From contig CM071597.1 of the NCBI GenBank assembly GCA_036435485.1, positions 7,433,881 to 7,497,880 on the forward strand: DNA of 64,000 nt, read 5' to 3'. This DNA comes from Saposhnikovia divaricata (taxonomy: Eukaryota; Streptophyta; Magnoliopsida; Apiales; Apiaceae). The translations under genes were made by a program, and so were the position numbers. Positions 45,763 through 54,929 of this stretch are shown piece after piece. The notes beneath the pieces were generated by a model that worked only from the letters and a program-made list of their open reading frames with translations, was not told where the DNA came from and ran no database searches. The stretch's first letter is position 1. Each line of letters opens with the position of its first letter.

Positions 45763-46527
45763 TCATAGAGGTGTTTCAATTACTGCAAACTCCTCCACCC
45801 TAGACATGGGAATAGCACTTGGTGCAATATTGGAGATAATTGTCAACGGATAAGAGATATTCGTTGATGAAGTAATTATTGGTGTCAACGAATGACTAGT
45901 AGTAGTGACATCCGTTGATGGAGAAACACTTGTCAATGAATGAAGGATATCCGTCGATGAAGGAAAAGATATATCCGTTGAAGTGAAAACCAACACTGAA
46001 TCTGTGGTGATTGATTTTAAAGATGAGGCCACAGATTGTGTTGTGAATTCAGGAATGGAAGATTGATGGCCTAACAAATCATCTAAGATATGATGACTAC
46101 CAATTGTAGAGTGGGGCTTCTCCAAGAATCTTAAAGTTGGAGAATCAGGAAGTGATGTAGATATCATATCCACATCCAGAGATGGAGTTGGTGATTGTGG
46201 ATTGTAATGTGTATGAATTTGAAGGTGATGAATAGGGGACTGTGACTCCATATTTGCTAGAGTCACATCAAACCGACTTTGAGATGGTACAGTTACCTGT
46301 ACTGTGTGTGTACCCTGTGATGTCCCAATGGTTTTGGATTTTACTCTTCTACCATAGGTTTTTGAGAGAGGGCTATCTGTGTCTCTTACCCTTTTGTGCA
46401 GAGTCCCTGTAATTGGACTTAAATCAGTAGTTACACGCTGTTGAGAGGATGCAACTAAGGTTTGGCTTTGTGGTGCACTCTTCTCACCCACCTTATCCTT
46501 AGGGTTTTTCACCCTGTCCCTCACCAC
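45763..46527 (-). CDS. Extra post-pol ORF, middle low-complexity part
   Basis: The frame is 254 codons, opening in a frame shifted from the previous segment. It is dominated by Ser, Thr, Pro, Ile and Asp and shows no globular domain. About residues 160-245 are encoded by DNA containing at least seven motif copies (45841-45976), giving repeated STD, STN and SLT strings. It ends at a TGA (45763-45765) with the next segment continuing in the same frame. The lack of structure suggests a flexible linker. Confidence 0.6.
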   Translation of the reverse strand: MVRDRVKNPKDKVGEKSAPQSQTLVASSQQRVTTDLSPITGTLHKRVRDTDSPLSKTYGRRVKSKTIGTSQGTHTVQVTVPSQSRFDVTLANMESQSPIHHLQIHTHYNPQSPTPSLDVDMISTSLPDSPTLRFLEKPHSTIGSHHILDDLLGHQSSIPEFTTQSVASSLKSITTDSVLVFTSTDISFPSSTDILHSLTSVSPSTDVTTTSHSLTPIITSSTNISYPLTIISNIAPSAIPMSRVEEFAVIETPL

Positions 46528-47464
46528 TTACTACCTCCTTCACACTCCCCTCAAGAGTTTTGGTAGTTTTTGCAACAGGTGCCTTTTGAGAGACACCTGA
46601 GGTTTGTCTTTTAGATTGTGGTTTTGGAACTTTGGTTTTAGTCACTTTGGTTGGAGCCTGTTTGGTCACAACTACAGACTCCATTGTGACTGTGGAAGGC
46701 AAAGAAATTGGGGTTGAGATAGGAGTATTAAGGTTAGAAGTTACCTGAACAATTGGTAAATATACCAATTGTACTCCTGCATTGAGATTCATTCGAATCA
46801 AGTCACTAAGGACTTTCTTCTCCTGTACAAAACAACTAAACTTGCTATCCGGGTTAGAGATGGATAGCTTATTTGCTGACACATGCAGGCCTATGAGCAT
46901 CAAAAATCTGGCAAAGTAGATATTTTTACCCCTAGCTTCTTTACTACCTAATTTAGCTGCTATTTCATACATTACTAGTGTGCCAAAATTGTAGTATTTA
47001 TCATTTAAAAGCATACATAGCATCACTAGCATGGATTTAGTAACAGCATCAAAATTTCTAATTTTACCAGAAAAAGTTTTAATGAAAGCATCACATAGAT
47101 AACTCCATTCTTTGACCATACCCTTCCTAACAATTTTACCTAAATTGTCAGTACTAAAAGCATAATTAAGTGAGTTAAGCATGGCAACTATTTCATCATC
47201 AGTTGGGTAGGATGAACAATTATTCTCAGGGAACTTTAAACAGGCAGTTAACACATCAGAATTAACTACATGATTTTTACCCTTAAGAGGGAAAGTTAGA
47301 TTTTCATCGGTACCGTTAAATTCAGCTGATGTCCACATAGCATATGACAGCCTACAGTTCTTCACGAAATTCATCATGGTGTGATACGCTTCAGGAGAAT
47401 TCACCGTGTCAACAAAAGCAGCAAAATTGTTCTTCTCATAAGTGAATCCAGTGGAGGACATCAT
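46499..47464 (-). CDS. Extra post-pol ORF, N-terminal part
   Basis: The frame is 321 codons. Its globular first 230 residues (for example WSYLCDAFIKTFSGK, KIRNFDAVTKSMLVMLCML, IYFARFLMLIGLH) resemble the envelope-like or third-ORF proteins found after pol in SIRE-type elements of asterids, as I remember them. The last 90 residues are Ser/Thr/Pro/Lys-rich. No signal peptide or convincing membrane segment was found, so an envelope role is not supported. The frame ends at 46499, where a short A run (GAAAAACC) precedes a switch to the frame beginning at 46527, so a one-base slip is likely. ATG at 47464 is well placed after the motif-rich gap. Confidence 0.7.
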   Translation of the reverse strand: MMSSTGFTYEKNNFAAFVDTVNSPEAYHTMMNFVKNCRLSYAMWTSAEFNGTDENLTFPLKGKNHVVNSDVLTACLKFPENNCSSYPTDDEIVAMLNSLNYAFSTDNLGKIVRKGMVKEWSYLCDAFIKTFSGKIRNFDAVTKSMLVMLCMLLNDKYYNFGTLVMYEIAAKLGSKEARGKNIYFARFLMLIGLHVSANKLSISNPDSKFSCFVQEKKVLSDLIRMNLNAGVQLVYLPIVQVTSNLNTPISTPISLPSTVTMESVVVTKQAPTKVTKTKVPKPQSKRQTSGVSQKAPVAKTTKTLEGSVKEVVSGEGQGEKP

Positions 47465-47699
47465 TTAAACAATTGGGGCCATTGTGATATGAAACTTTGA
47501 GTTGCAGAGAATTTGGTGAGGACGAAGAAGTAGAGATTTTTCTTGAGAAAATTTGTGAGTAGATAAAAGTGAACCGTTAAAGATTAATCACCCTTTATAC
47601 TTCTCATAATTTAATTAAGGAATAATAGAGAGTAATTATCCTATTGGGCAAAATAACTGTCAAAATAGCGGAAAAATAGCCACGATTATACTTACAGCA

Positions 47700-47900
47700 T
47701 TAAAGCAATTTTCAACGGCTAGAAATAAAAGTAAATCTATCAACGGATAAGATTTACCCAAAAGAAAAGGTATCAACGGATAATAAATAAGCGGTTAAAA
47801 TTCAGTTTACCCGTTGATAAACTGTTATCCGTTGACCCTGAAACAATCTGATTTTGTGTTACACTAGCAATGGATAAAGGACATTCGTTGATAATATAAT
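47700..47900 (-). promoter_or_regulatory. Motif cluster between pol and the extra ORF
   Basis: This 200-base non-coding gap after the pol stop holds at least six TATCCGTTGA / TCAACGGATA copies or close variants (47738-47749, 47772-47783, 47810-47820, 47827-47836, 47865-47874, 47882-47893). It lies upstream of the extra ORF start at 47464. It could be a promoter or processing region for a subgenomic message; this is inference. Confidence 0.45.
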
Positions 47901-47970
47901 TTTGCCTTATACAAAATTTTGACAATCATAACACATCATCAGCTACATTGCAGTGAACATGCAAATATAT

Positions 47971-48645
47971 CTAGGTGATTGAGAAGTTGAGCATACCTAG
48001 TTCACCTACCAATCTTGTGAATGATGATTCATCAAGAGGTTTTGTGAAGATATCTGCAATCTGCTCTTCAGTTGGCACAAAGTGCATTTCAACAATACCA
48101 TTCATCACATGCTCCCTGATAAAGTGGTATTTGATGTCAATATGCTTGGTTCTCGAATGTTGCACTGGATTCTCAGTGATGGCAATAGCACTAGTGTTGT
48201 CACAGAAAATTGGAATTTTGTCAACTTTTAAACCATAGTCAAAAAGTTGATTTCTCATCCAAAGAATCTGAGCACAGCAACTTCCAGCAGCAATGTACTC
48301 AGCCTCAGCTGTAGAGGTAGAAACTGAGTTCTGTTTCTTACTGAACCATGAAACAAGCTTGTTTCCTAGAAATTGACAGGAACCTGTGGTAATTTTCCTA
48401 TCAATTCTGCAACCTGCATAATCTGCATCTGAATAGCCAATTAGATCAAAACCAGTATCTCTAGGGTACCAAATGCCAAGGTTTGGTGTACCCTTGAGAT
48501 ATCTGAAAATTCTCTTAATAGCAATTAAGTGAGATTCTCTAGGATCAGCTTGAAATCTAGCACAAAGACAAGTAGAAAACATTATATCAGGTCTACTAGC
48601 AGTTAGATAAAGAAGTGAGCCTACCATGCCTCTATATGTCCACAC
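47971..48645 (-). CDS. Pol C-terminus: connection and RNase H
   Basis: This 224-codon frame overlaps the previous one by 14 bases in another frame. It has YRGMVGSLLYLTASRPDI, GYSDADYAGC, TAEAEYIA, FCDNTSAI, the SRTKHIDIKYHFIREHV motif and the terminal IADIFTKPL, all standard for copia RNase H. It degrades the RNA strand of the hybrid during reverse transcription. The separation from RT is due to a frameshift, not gene structure. Confidence 0.9.
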   Translation of the reverse strand: MWTYRGMVGSLLYLTASRPDIMFSTCLCARFQADPRESHLIAIKRIFRYLKGTPNLGIWYPRDTGFDLIGYSDADYAGCRIDRKITTGSCQFLGNKLVSWFSKKQNSVSTSTAEAEYIAAGSCCAQILWMRNQLFDYGLKVDKIPIFCDNTSAIAITENPVQHSRTKHIDIKYHFIREHVMNGIVEMHFVPTEEQIADIFTKPLDESSFTRLVGELGMLNFSIT

Positions 48646-51061
48646 ACTTTTCCTTAGTATTCAACTCAAGTTTAGTTGCAGTGGCCATGGGTGTTTTAGC
48701 TGAGGCACAATCAATTAGGTCAAATTTCTTTAAAAGATCATAATTTGTTTGACTAATGAAAATGCCTTCCTTAACTTGCTTGACTTGTAAACCAAGAAAG
48801 TAAGTTAATTCACCCATCATGCTCATTTCATATCTACTTTGCATAAGTTTGGCAAACTTTTTGCAAAGAGTTTCATCTTTAGACCCAAATATAATGTCAT
48901 CTACATAGATTTGAACAAGTATTGAAGAGCCATTTATATTTCTATGAAATAGAGTTTTATCCACTTTACCTCTAGTGAAGTGATTCTCCAAAAGAAATTG
49001 AGATAAAGTGTCATACCAGGCTCTAGGTGCTTGCTTCAAACCATAAAGTGCTTTCATGAGAAGATATACATATTCTGGAAATTCTGGATCTACAAAGCCA
49101 GGAGGTTGATGGACATAAACCTCTTCTTCCAGTTCTCCATTTAGAAAAGCACTTTTGACATCCATCTGATAGACCTTGAAATTGGCATGTGCTGCATAGG
49201 CTAGGAAAATTCTGATTGCCTCAAGTCTTGCCACTGGAGCAAAAGTTTCATCAAAATCTATCCCTTCTTCTTGAGAGTAGCCTTTTGCCACCAACCTAAC
49301 TTTATTCCTCACAATTATGCCATTTTCATCTGTCTTATTCTTGAGAATCCATTTAGTACCTATGATACTTCTATCATTAGGTTTGGGCACAAGCTTCCAC
49401 ACTTTATTTCTCTCAAATTGGTTTAGCTCTTCTTGCATTGCTAATACCCAATCTTGATCTAGAAGGGCATCTTCCACTTTCTTAGGTTCCTCTTGAGACA
49501 GGAAACTACTGTATAGACATTCTTCTCTAGTGGCCCTCCTAGTTTGGACTCTAGAATTTGAGTCACCAATGATTAACTCAAATGGATGATCTCTAGTCCA
49601 TTTCCTTGCAGAAGGAAGGTTTGATCTAGATGAGGTTGCTTCTTGAGGATGATCATGTTGATTTGACATTGAACTTTGACTCTGAGAAACTCCCCCTGAG
49701 TTTGTTGTCCTTATTGAATCATGAAGTTGACTATCGATGGATACATCATTTTGCCTGTCGAAGGATGCATTTCTACTATTGTCAACGGATGTTCCAGAAT
49801 GACTGTCAACGGATACTTCATCTCTAGTGTGAGCATCTCTATTAGTTGGTACAACAATTCTAGGTGGATTTCTGTGGTCATGATCTTCATCTTCCTCATC
49901 ATCATCATAATACATTCTACCTTCTTTCTCATTTTCAAATTCCAACTTTTCATGGAAGCCTTCATCGTTTAGACCTAGAATCTTTTGATCATCAAACACA
50001 ACATGTACAGATTCCATAACAATGTTTGTTCTTATATTGTAGACTCTATAGGCTTTCCCTGTTGCATATCCAACAAAAATAGCTTCATCTGTCTTTGCTT
50101 CAAATTTGCATAAGTTATCTCCATGATTTCTTAGCACAAAGAACTTACATCCAAAGACATGAAGAAATGCTAAAGTTGGCTTCTTGTTGGTTAACAACTG
50201 ATAAGGAGTCATTCCTCTAGCTTGATTAACCAAGGAAATATTCTGATTGAAACATGCAGTGTTTACAGCCTCAGCCCAGAAATATGTTGGCAATCTTGAT
50301 TCACTTAACATTGTTCTAGCTGCTTCAATGAGAGTTCTGTTTTTCCTTTCAACTACCCCATTTTGTTGAGGTGTTCTAGCAGCAGAAAACTCATGGACAA
50401 TTCCATTTTCTTCACAAAAATTCTTCATTGTGGAATTCTTGAATTCAGTACCATTGTCACTCCTGATTCTTTGAACTTTGAATTCAGAACCATTGTTTAC
50501 TATTCTAAGATGATTGATGATATTTTCACTTGCACTATCTTTGGAATGCAAAAAGAAAGTCCATGCGAACTTAGAAAAATCATCTACAATCACCAGACAG
50601 TATTTCTTCTTTGAAATGGACATGACATTTACTGGACCAAATAAATCCATATGCAGCAATTGAAGTGGCTGAACAATGGATGACTCTATCTTGCTCTTGA
50701 AAGATGATTTCTTTTGTTTCCCTAATTGACATGCATCACATAATCCATCTTTGATGAATTCCAATTGAGGGATTCCTCTAGCAAGATCTTTTCTTACCAA
50801 GTCATTCATAACTTTGAAATTTAAATGTGACAGCTTTTTATGCCATAGCCAACTCTCATCCTTGCTTGCTTTGCTGAAGAGACAAGTAATGTATTCTGAG
50901 CATACTGAGTTGAAGTTAGCTATATAAACATTTCCTTTTCTAAAGCCAGTTAATACCACATTGTTGTCTTTCTTGGCAGAGACAATACAGGCTTCTTTTG
51001 TGAACCTTACTTCATAGCCTTTGTCACAAATTTGACCGATACTCAGCAAATTGTGCTTCAA
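48632..51061 (-). CDS. Pol: integrase and reverse transcriptase
   Basis: The open frame is 809 codons. The zinc-binding N-domain of integrase has WHKKLSH and CDACQLGKQ (about residues 69-112). The integrase core has D at HMDLFGP (about 135), D at SDNGTEF (about 199) and E at VERKNRT (about 239). A variable linker (about 375-490) contains repeated SVDS/SIDS-type strings encoded by the TCAACGGATR motif. Reverse transcriptase runs from the WKLVPKP region (about 540) through KARLVAKGYSQ-type sequence, AFLNGELEEEVYV, LYGLKQAPRAWY and the catalytic YVDD (about 716). The frame ends at 48632 because a few bases are missing between the VDI and YRGM motifs, shifting into the RNase H frame. Its ATG is arbitrary: pol is normally translated from upstream. 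Confidence 0.88.
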   Translation of the reverse strand: MKHNLLSIGQICDKGYEVRFTKEACIVSAKKDNNVVLTGFRKGNVYIANFNSVCSEYITCLFSKASKDESWLWHKKLSHLNFKVMNDLVRKDLARGIPQLEFIKDGLCDACQLGKQKKSSFKSKIESSIVQPLQLLHMDLFGPVNVMSISKKKYCLVIVDDFSKFAWTFFLHSKDSASENIINHLRIVNNGSEFKVQRIRSDNGTEFKNSTMKNFCEENGIVHEFSAARTPQQNGVVERKNRTLIEAARTMLSESRLPTYFWAEAVNTACFNQNISLVNQARGMTPYQLLTNKKPTLAFLHVFGCKFFVLRNHGDNLCKFEAKTDEAIFVGYATGKAYRVYNIRTNIVMESVHVVFDDQKILGLNDEGFHEKLEFENEKEGRMYYDDDEEDEDHDHRNPPRIVVPTNRDAHTRDEVSVDSHSGTSVDNSRNASFDRQNDVSIDSQLHDSIRTTNSGGVSQSQSSMSNQHDHPQEATSSRSNLPSARKWTRDHPFELIIGDSNSRVQTRRATREECLYSSFLSQEEPKKVEDALLDQDWVLAMQEELNQFERNKVWKLVPKPNDRSIIGTKWILKNKTDENGIIVRNKVRLVAKGYSQEEGIDFDETFAPVARLEAIRIFLAYAAHANFKVYQMDVKSAFLNGELEEEVYVHQPPGFVDPEFPEYVYLLMKALYGLKQAPRAWYDTLSQFLLENHFTRGKVDKTLFHRNINGSSILVQIYVDDIIFGSKDETLCKKFAKLMQSRYEMSMMGELTYFLGLQVKQVKEGIFISQTNYDLLKKFDLIDCASAKTPMATATKLELNTKEKCVDI

Positions 51062-51280
51062 ACCCTCAACTAAGGCTACTTCTTCAATGATGACATTGTC
51101 TTTTTAAATCAAGCCATATCCCTGTGTATATCCTTTGTTGTCATCTCCAAAGGTAATTCTAGGGCCAGCTATTTCCTTGAACTCTGTGAGCAGGGTTGAA
51201 TCTCCTGTCATGTGCCTAGAACATCCACTGTCTAGATACCATAGATTCCTCATGTTTCCCTGCACACATCCAAAAACAAA
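51062..51280 (-). pseudogene. Protease segment between gag and pol, frame broken
   Basis: The minus strand encodes WYLDSGCSRHMTGD, the copia aspartic protease region (the DSG triad), in the gag frame after the gag stop. The 40 bases just after that stop instead make sense in a different frame (QLDLFLDVC), so there appear to be two small offsetting indels. A further in-frame TAA lies at about 51104-51106, where Ser or Lys would be expected. Protease and pol could not be made from this copy without bypassing these breaks. Confidence 0.7.
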
Positions 51281-53677
51281 TCAAGTTGATTTTGGTACCC
51301 AAGTTTCCTTGGGTCCTTTCTTGTTAGCCTTTGACTTTACACTCTTGACATTTTTCATCTTTGATGTAGATGCTTGAGTGATGGGGTTTGGTAGATGCTT
51401 ACTTGCATAAATATTTGATGCATGCTCTTGTGGAAAATTAGCATACATGTTATTCATGCTTGGAATGTTCCATGACATTTGTGGCATATTCACAGATTGG
51501 AAATAAGGATTAGGCACACATGACATGTTTACATATGGACTTGCAAAGCTAGCATTCTGACACAAACCAGGCATAACAGGCATTGAAGGCATATATGGCA
51601 TAGATTGAGGTACATGAGCATAAGTCTTATTGACAGACTTACAATGGGAAGATAGATGATTGACACTATTACAATTACCACAAGTTTTCCTAGGGGCAAA
51701 CTTGTCATGAGAGTAATTGTTTTTCTTGTTGATACCTATCTTACCATTTCTGTTCTTTTTCTTTTTACCCTCATTGTCTATTTTACCAATAGCCTTTTCT
51801 CTTGAATTGGCTTGGCTGCTTTCACCAGAAACAAAGTTCTTGGCGATTGGACCATATTGATGATTCAGTTTCTTGAGCTCCTTCTTACTTACAGACTTTT
51901 TGTTAGTCAACGGATAACTCCCATCCGTTGATGGTTCACCTTTCAACGATTGATCACTATCCGTTGATTCACAAATAGTCTCTAGATCCCCATGAAAAGG
52001 TTCTAGCTTCTTTTTATTCTTTTTCCAGGTATCCTTTACAAATGATTCTATTCCCTTGGCTTCCACTATATTTTGTGAAATGTTCCTACAACTTTGAAAT
52101 CTAGAAATTACTCCTTGTTCTTTTTCAAGCTGGTTTCTTAAGATAATCTCTCTTTTTAACACAGCCTTAAGTTCATTTTTAGCATCATTACAATCAACTC
52201 TCATTTTCTCAAATTCTAGAAATTGACTTTCTAGAGCAACATTCCTATCACTTAACAACAGATTAGTTTCTTTAATCCTATTGTTCTCTTTAGTAAGTGA
52301 TTTAAGAGAAATACTCAAGTGATATAGTTCAGTAGACATTTCATCTATAACACTATTGCATTCTTCTTTGGTGAGCTCAGAGAGATTAGTAGTAGTTACC
52401 TGATTGCTAGTTGAACTTGATTCTTGTTCATCAGAATCAGCCATTAGTGCAAGGTTGACATACTCAGCATCATCATCAGAATGATTTCCATCAGCAGCCC
52501 AGTCATACTCTTGGGACATGAATGCCTTTCCCTTCTGTCTGAGAAGATCAAAATATTTCTTCTTATAGTCAACAGCTTCAGTTGACTTCCCTTTGTTCTC
52601 AGACTTAGGCTTCCTGCATTCATTCATCATGTGACCAGCAATTCCACAATTGTGGCATTTAATTTTGGATTTATCCACTAGGTTGCTTGTGGAGTAATCT
52701 TTGTTAAATGGCTTGGTCACCCCAGAATTTCTCTTGAATTTCAACTTAGAGAATCTCCTTGATAGAAAAGCTAAATGCTCATCTATTTCATCTAACTCAT
52801 CATGCTGAATGACATTCAATTCTTCAGATACTTTCTCCTTGCAATTGCTTGATTCTGTTCTACTTTCACAAACCTCCAATTTTGGTGTAGGTTGAACAGC
52901 TTCTTTTCTCTTTTCCTCCTTCTGCTCTAGATTGGCCACAAGTGCAACTGATCCAATTTTCTTTTGGACCTTCTCAATTTCTTCATCCTGCTCCATTTCT
53001 AGTTCATATGTCTTTAGAGTTCCATATAGCCTTTTAAGAGTAAATGTCTTGTACTCTTGAGTGTTCCTCAAAGAAACAGTCATAGGCTTCCACTCTTTGG
53101 GCAGTGATCTCAGAAATTTGAGATTAGAATCTTTTATTTGATAGATTCTTCCATACAGTTTCAGGCCATTTAGTAGTTTTTGAAATCTACTAAATGTGTC
53201 ATTCAATGTTTCTCCACTTTTGAAGTGAAAATGCTCATATTGTTGGATTAGTAGTTGCATCTTGTTTTCCCTCACTTGTTCTGTACCTTCACAGATTGTT
53301 TGAATAGTATCCCATACTTCCTTGGATGTAGTACAGTTGATGACATTATCAAACATGTCTGAATCTAGACCATTGAACAATATGTTCATAGTCCTTTTGT
53401 CTTTATGGACTTCTGCAACATCTTCAATGCTCCACTCAGAGACAGGTTTGGGAATATGAACATCTGGCACGTCTGCAGCAATACCAACTCTAGATGCAGT
53501 TTTCATTGGAACATGAGGACCTCTTTCAATGCAGTCTACAAAACCATTATCAATAGACATGAGATGTAGACGTATTTTTACTTTCCAGTGAAAGTAATTT
53601 TCTCTATCAAGAACTGGTATTTGTACTCCATAATCCTTCTTAGACATGATGGAAGTGTGTTGATCTTTAAACTTCAA
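51281..53677 (-). CDS. Gag polyprotein of the SIRE-type element
   Basis: The frame is 798 codons. The N-terminal half (about residues 15-250) has the YFHWKVKI... and MQLLIQQYEHFHFKSGETLNDTFSRF style of copia gag proteins (UBN2-like), which form the capsid shell. The first zinc knuckle CHNCGIAGHMMNEC is at about 340-355 and a second, CGNCNSVNHLSSHC, at about 664-678; both are CX2CX4HX4C and bind RNA. Between them lie leucine/lysine-rich stretches with coiled-coil character. A linker at about residues 575-595 is encoded by DNA holding four TCAACGGATA-type motifs (51905-51966). The first ATG (53677) is close behind the PBS. The stop at 51281 ends gag only because of a frame change: the usual continuation is found in another frame just downstream. 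Confidence 0.9.
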   Translation of the reverse strand: MKFKDQHTSIMSKKDYGVQIPVLDRENYFHWKVKIRLHLMSIDNGFVDCIERGPHVPMKTASRVGIAADVPDVHIPKPVSEWSIEDVAEVHKDKRTMNILFNGLDSDMFDNVINCTTSKEVWDTIQTICEGTEQVRENKMQLLIQQYEHFHFKSGETLNDTFSRFQKLLNGLKLYGRIYQIKDSNLKFLRSLPKEWKPMTVSLRNTQEYKTFTLKRLYGTLKTYELEMEQDEEIEKVQKKIGSVALVANLEQKEEKRKEAVQPTPKLEVCESRTESSNCKEKVSEELNVIQHDELDEIDEHLAFLSRRFSKLKFKRNSGVTKPFNKDYSTSNLVDKSKIKCHNCGIAGHMMNECRKPKSENKGKSTEAVDYKKKYFDLLRQKGKAFMSQEYDWAADGNHSDDDAEYVNLALMADSDEQESSSTSNQVTTTNLSELTKEECNSVIDEMSTELYHLSISLKSLTKENNRIKETNLLLSDRNVALESQFLEFEKMRVDCNDAKNELKAVLKREIILRNQLEKEQGVISRFQSCRNISQNIVEAKGIESFVKDTWKKNKKKLEPFHGDLETICESTDSDQSLKGEPSTDGSYPLTNKKSVSKKELKKLNHQYGPIAKNFVSGESSQANSREKAIGKIDNEGKKKKNRNGKIGINKKNNYSHDKFAPRKTCGNCNSVNHLSSHCKSVNKTYAHVPQSMPYMPSMPVMPGLCQNASFASPYVNMSCVPNPYFQSVNMPQMSWNIPSMNNMYANFPQEHASNIYASKHLPNPITQASTSKMKNVKSVKSKANKKGPKETWVPKST

Positions 53678-53690
53678 ATATATCAGAAGC

Positions 53691-53704
53691 TTGCTCTGAT
53701 ACCA
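53691..53704 (-). promoter_or_regulatory. Primer binding site (initiator tRNA-Met)
   Basis: The minus strand reads TGGTATCAGAGCAA, complementary to the 3' end of plant initiator tRNA-Met, two bases inside the 5' LTR. It primes minus-strand DNA synthesis. Confidence 0.95.
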
Positions 53705-53706
53705 AT

Positions 53707-54634
53707 TGTTAATCCCAGATTACACACTTGTATTACTTGTATAATTGTAGAAGGGGGGTTGAATACAATTCTTGATAATTATAAATTTTTGATCAAAACC
53801 ATAGAAACTTATAATGAAGTAATATGCAAAATGAAGAACAATTCACACATATATAAGGTTAGATGGCCAAATGTACCATCTGACGTTTTTCTTTTATTTG
53901 AAGAAAACCCTGTGATACAAATGTACACAGCTTCTGTTTACAACTCTTTGCTTCAAAGAATACTCAAGAAAACCTAAGCAAATGAACTGATAAAACTAGT
54001 TTTCTTAACTATCAAAGAGTTGCTACACTTGGTTATATACACCCAAGTTTACAAGCCCTACTCGAATATGATAATACAAATTAGTCCAAGTTGGCTTGCT
54101 ACTCCATTGCAAAGTGAATGGAATCTTTCTTCTTTATTTCCACAATAATGGTTGCCACATTGCTTTATGCACCTTTCGTCAACCCATGTGATCTGTCAGA
54201 CAGATTGGCCACAATCAACTGCTAATCACGATCTGGATCCAATGTGTCATTCTGGATTATCCGTTGATAGCATGTTTGTCTGTATCCGTTGATGTTATAC
54301 CTTATTATCCGTTGATGGTTGATTTGCTGTATCGGTTGATGGTATTTAGTCTCTTATCCGTTGATGCTCTCTTCACTTAGACAAAATTACATAGCACAGA
54401 CTATTTACAATTAGCTACCCTATTCTGCCTATCCATTGATGGTCAACATGACTCAAGAACTAAAACACTATAAACCAATGATTGAAGGTACTGCAATGTG
54501 CTACAAACATCTCATTCGTTGATGAGCTACCTGTCAACGGATATAGTAATAATTCCTTATCCGTTGACAGCTACAATACTTGTACAATTTTGCTTGAATG
54601 TAAAGTTATCATCAACTACAACATTTTCCTAACA
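53707..54634 (-). repeat. 5' LTR of the SIRE-type element (928 bp)
   Basis: On the minus strand it starts TGTTAGGAAAATG and ends GGGATTAACA. U3 (54634 down to about 54042) contains nine recognisable TATCCGTTGA-type motifs between 54257 and 54570. The likely TATA box TGTATATAA is at 54033-54041, so the motifs lie roughly 220-530 bases upstream of it, where an enhancer would be. It should drive transcription of the whole element. Confidence 0.93.
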
Positions 54635-54639
54635 AATCG

Positions 54640-54929
54640 ATTATCTTTTTCACAATTACTTTTAGTTGAAGATATTACCTTTTATAAAACCTAAAAGCAT
54701 CAATCATATCAAATCTTCCAATCATATCATAACTAGCAATAGTTAATATATACCCAAAAATATCACATCATATCTCCTAATCACTAACAAAATATAATAA
54801 AAATTCGTATACTATGAATAATGATCTTAGATTTTTAGTAAAAAATCAAAATCGTTAGATTTAATGATTAAATATATTATATTCAAGGTTCGAATTCTAT
54901 CAATGACATATTTATACCTAGAGTCCCCT
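54640..54929. repeat. AT-rich Helitron-like sequence after the SIRE-type element
   Basis: It resumes the sequence interrupted at 41978 (ATCGATTATCTTTTTCACA). It contains TTTTTAGTAAAAAATC and 'ttcaaggttcgaattctat', also seen near 14150 and 14217 of copy 1, so it is another unit of the same repeat family. Confidence 0.5.

Larger units (their letters stand above)
41979..54634 (-). mobile_element. SIRE-type Ty1/copia retrotransposon, 12,656 bp
   Basis: This is a complete-structure LTR element read on the minus strand. LTRs are at 53707-54634 (5') and 41979-42907 (3'). Target duplication AATCG is at 41974-41978 and 54635-54639; the empty site ATTAGTCGATTG is at about 13663 of copy 1. A PBS for initiator tRNA-Met and a G-rich PPT are in place. 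Order is gag, protease, integrase, reverse transcriptase, RNase H, then about 4.4 kb of extra coding sequence before the 3' LTR. Integrase before RT marks Ty1/copia; the long gag with two zinc knuckles and the extra post-pol ORF mark the SIRE/Maximus lineage. The LTRs differ by about 15 substitutions by eye (under 2%), so insertion is recent, yet each coding region has at least one break. It cannot be autonomous as sequenced. Confidence 0.93.

Noticed and set aside
43084..47464. Calling the extra post-pol ORF a functional viral envelope gene
   Set aside because: No signal peptide, membrane anchor or fusion-type segment could be seen, and the frame is broken three times. Position alone does not establish the function.
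49630..49972. Plus- and minus-strand ORFs of 65-84 codons over the pol linker
   Set aside because: Shadow frames of pol created by the repeated low-complexity sequence.
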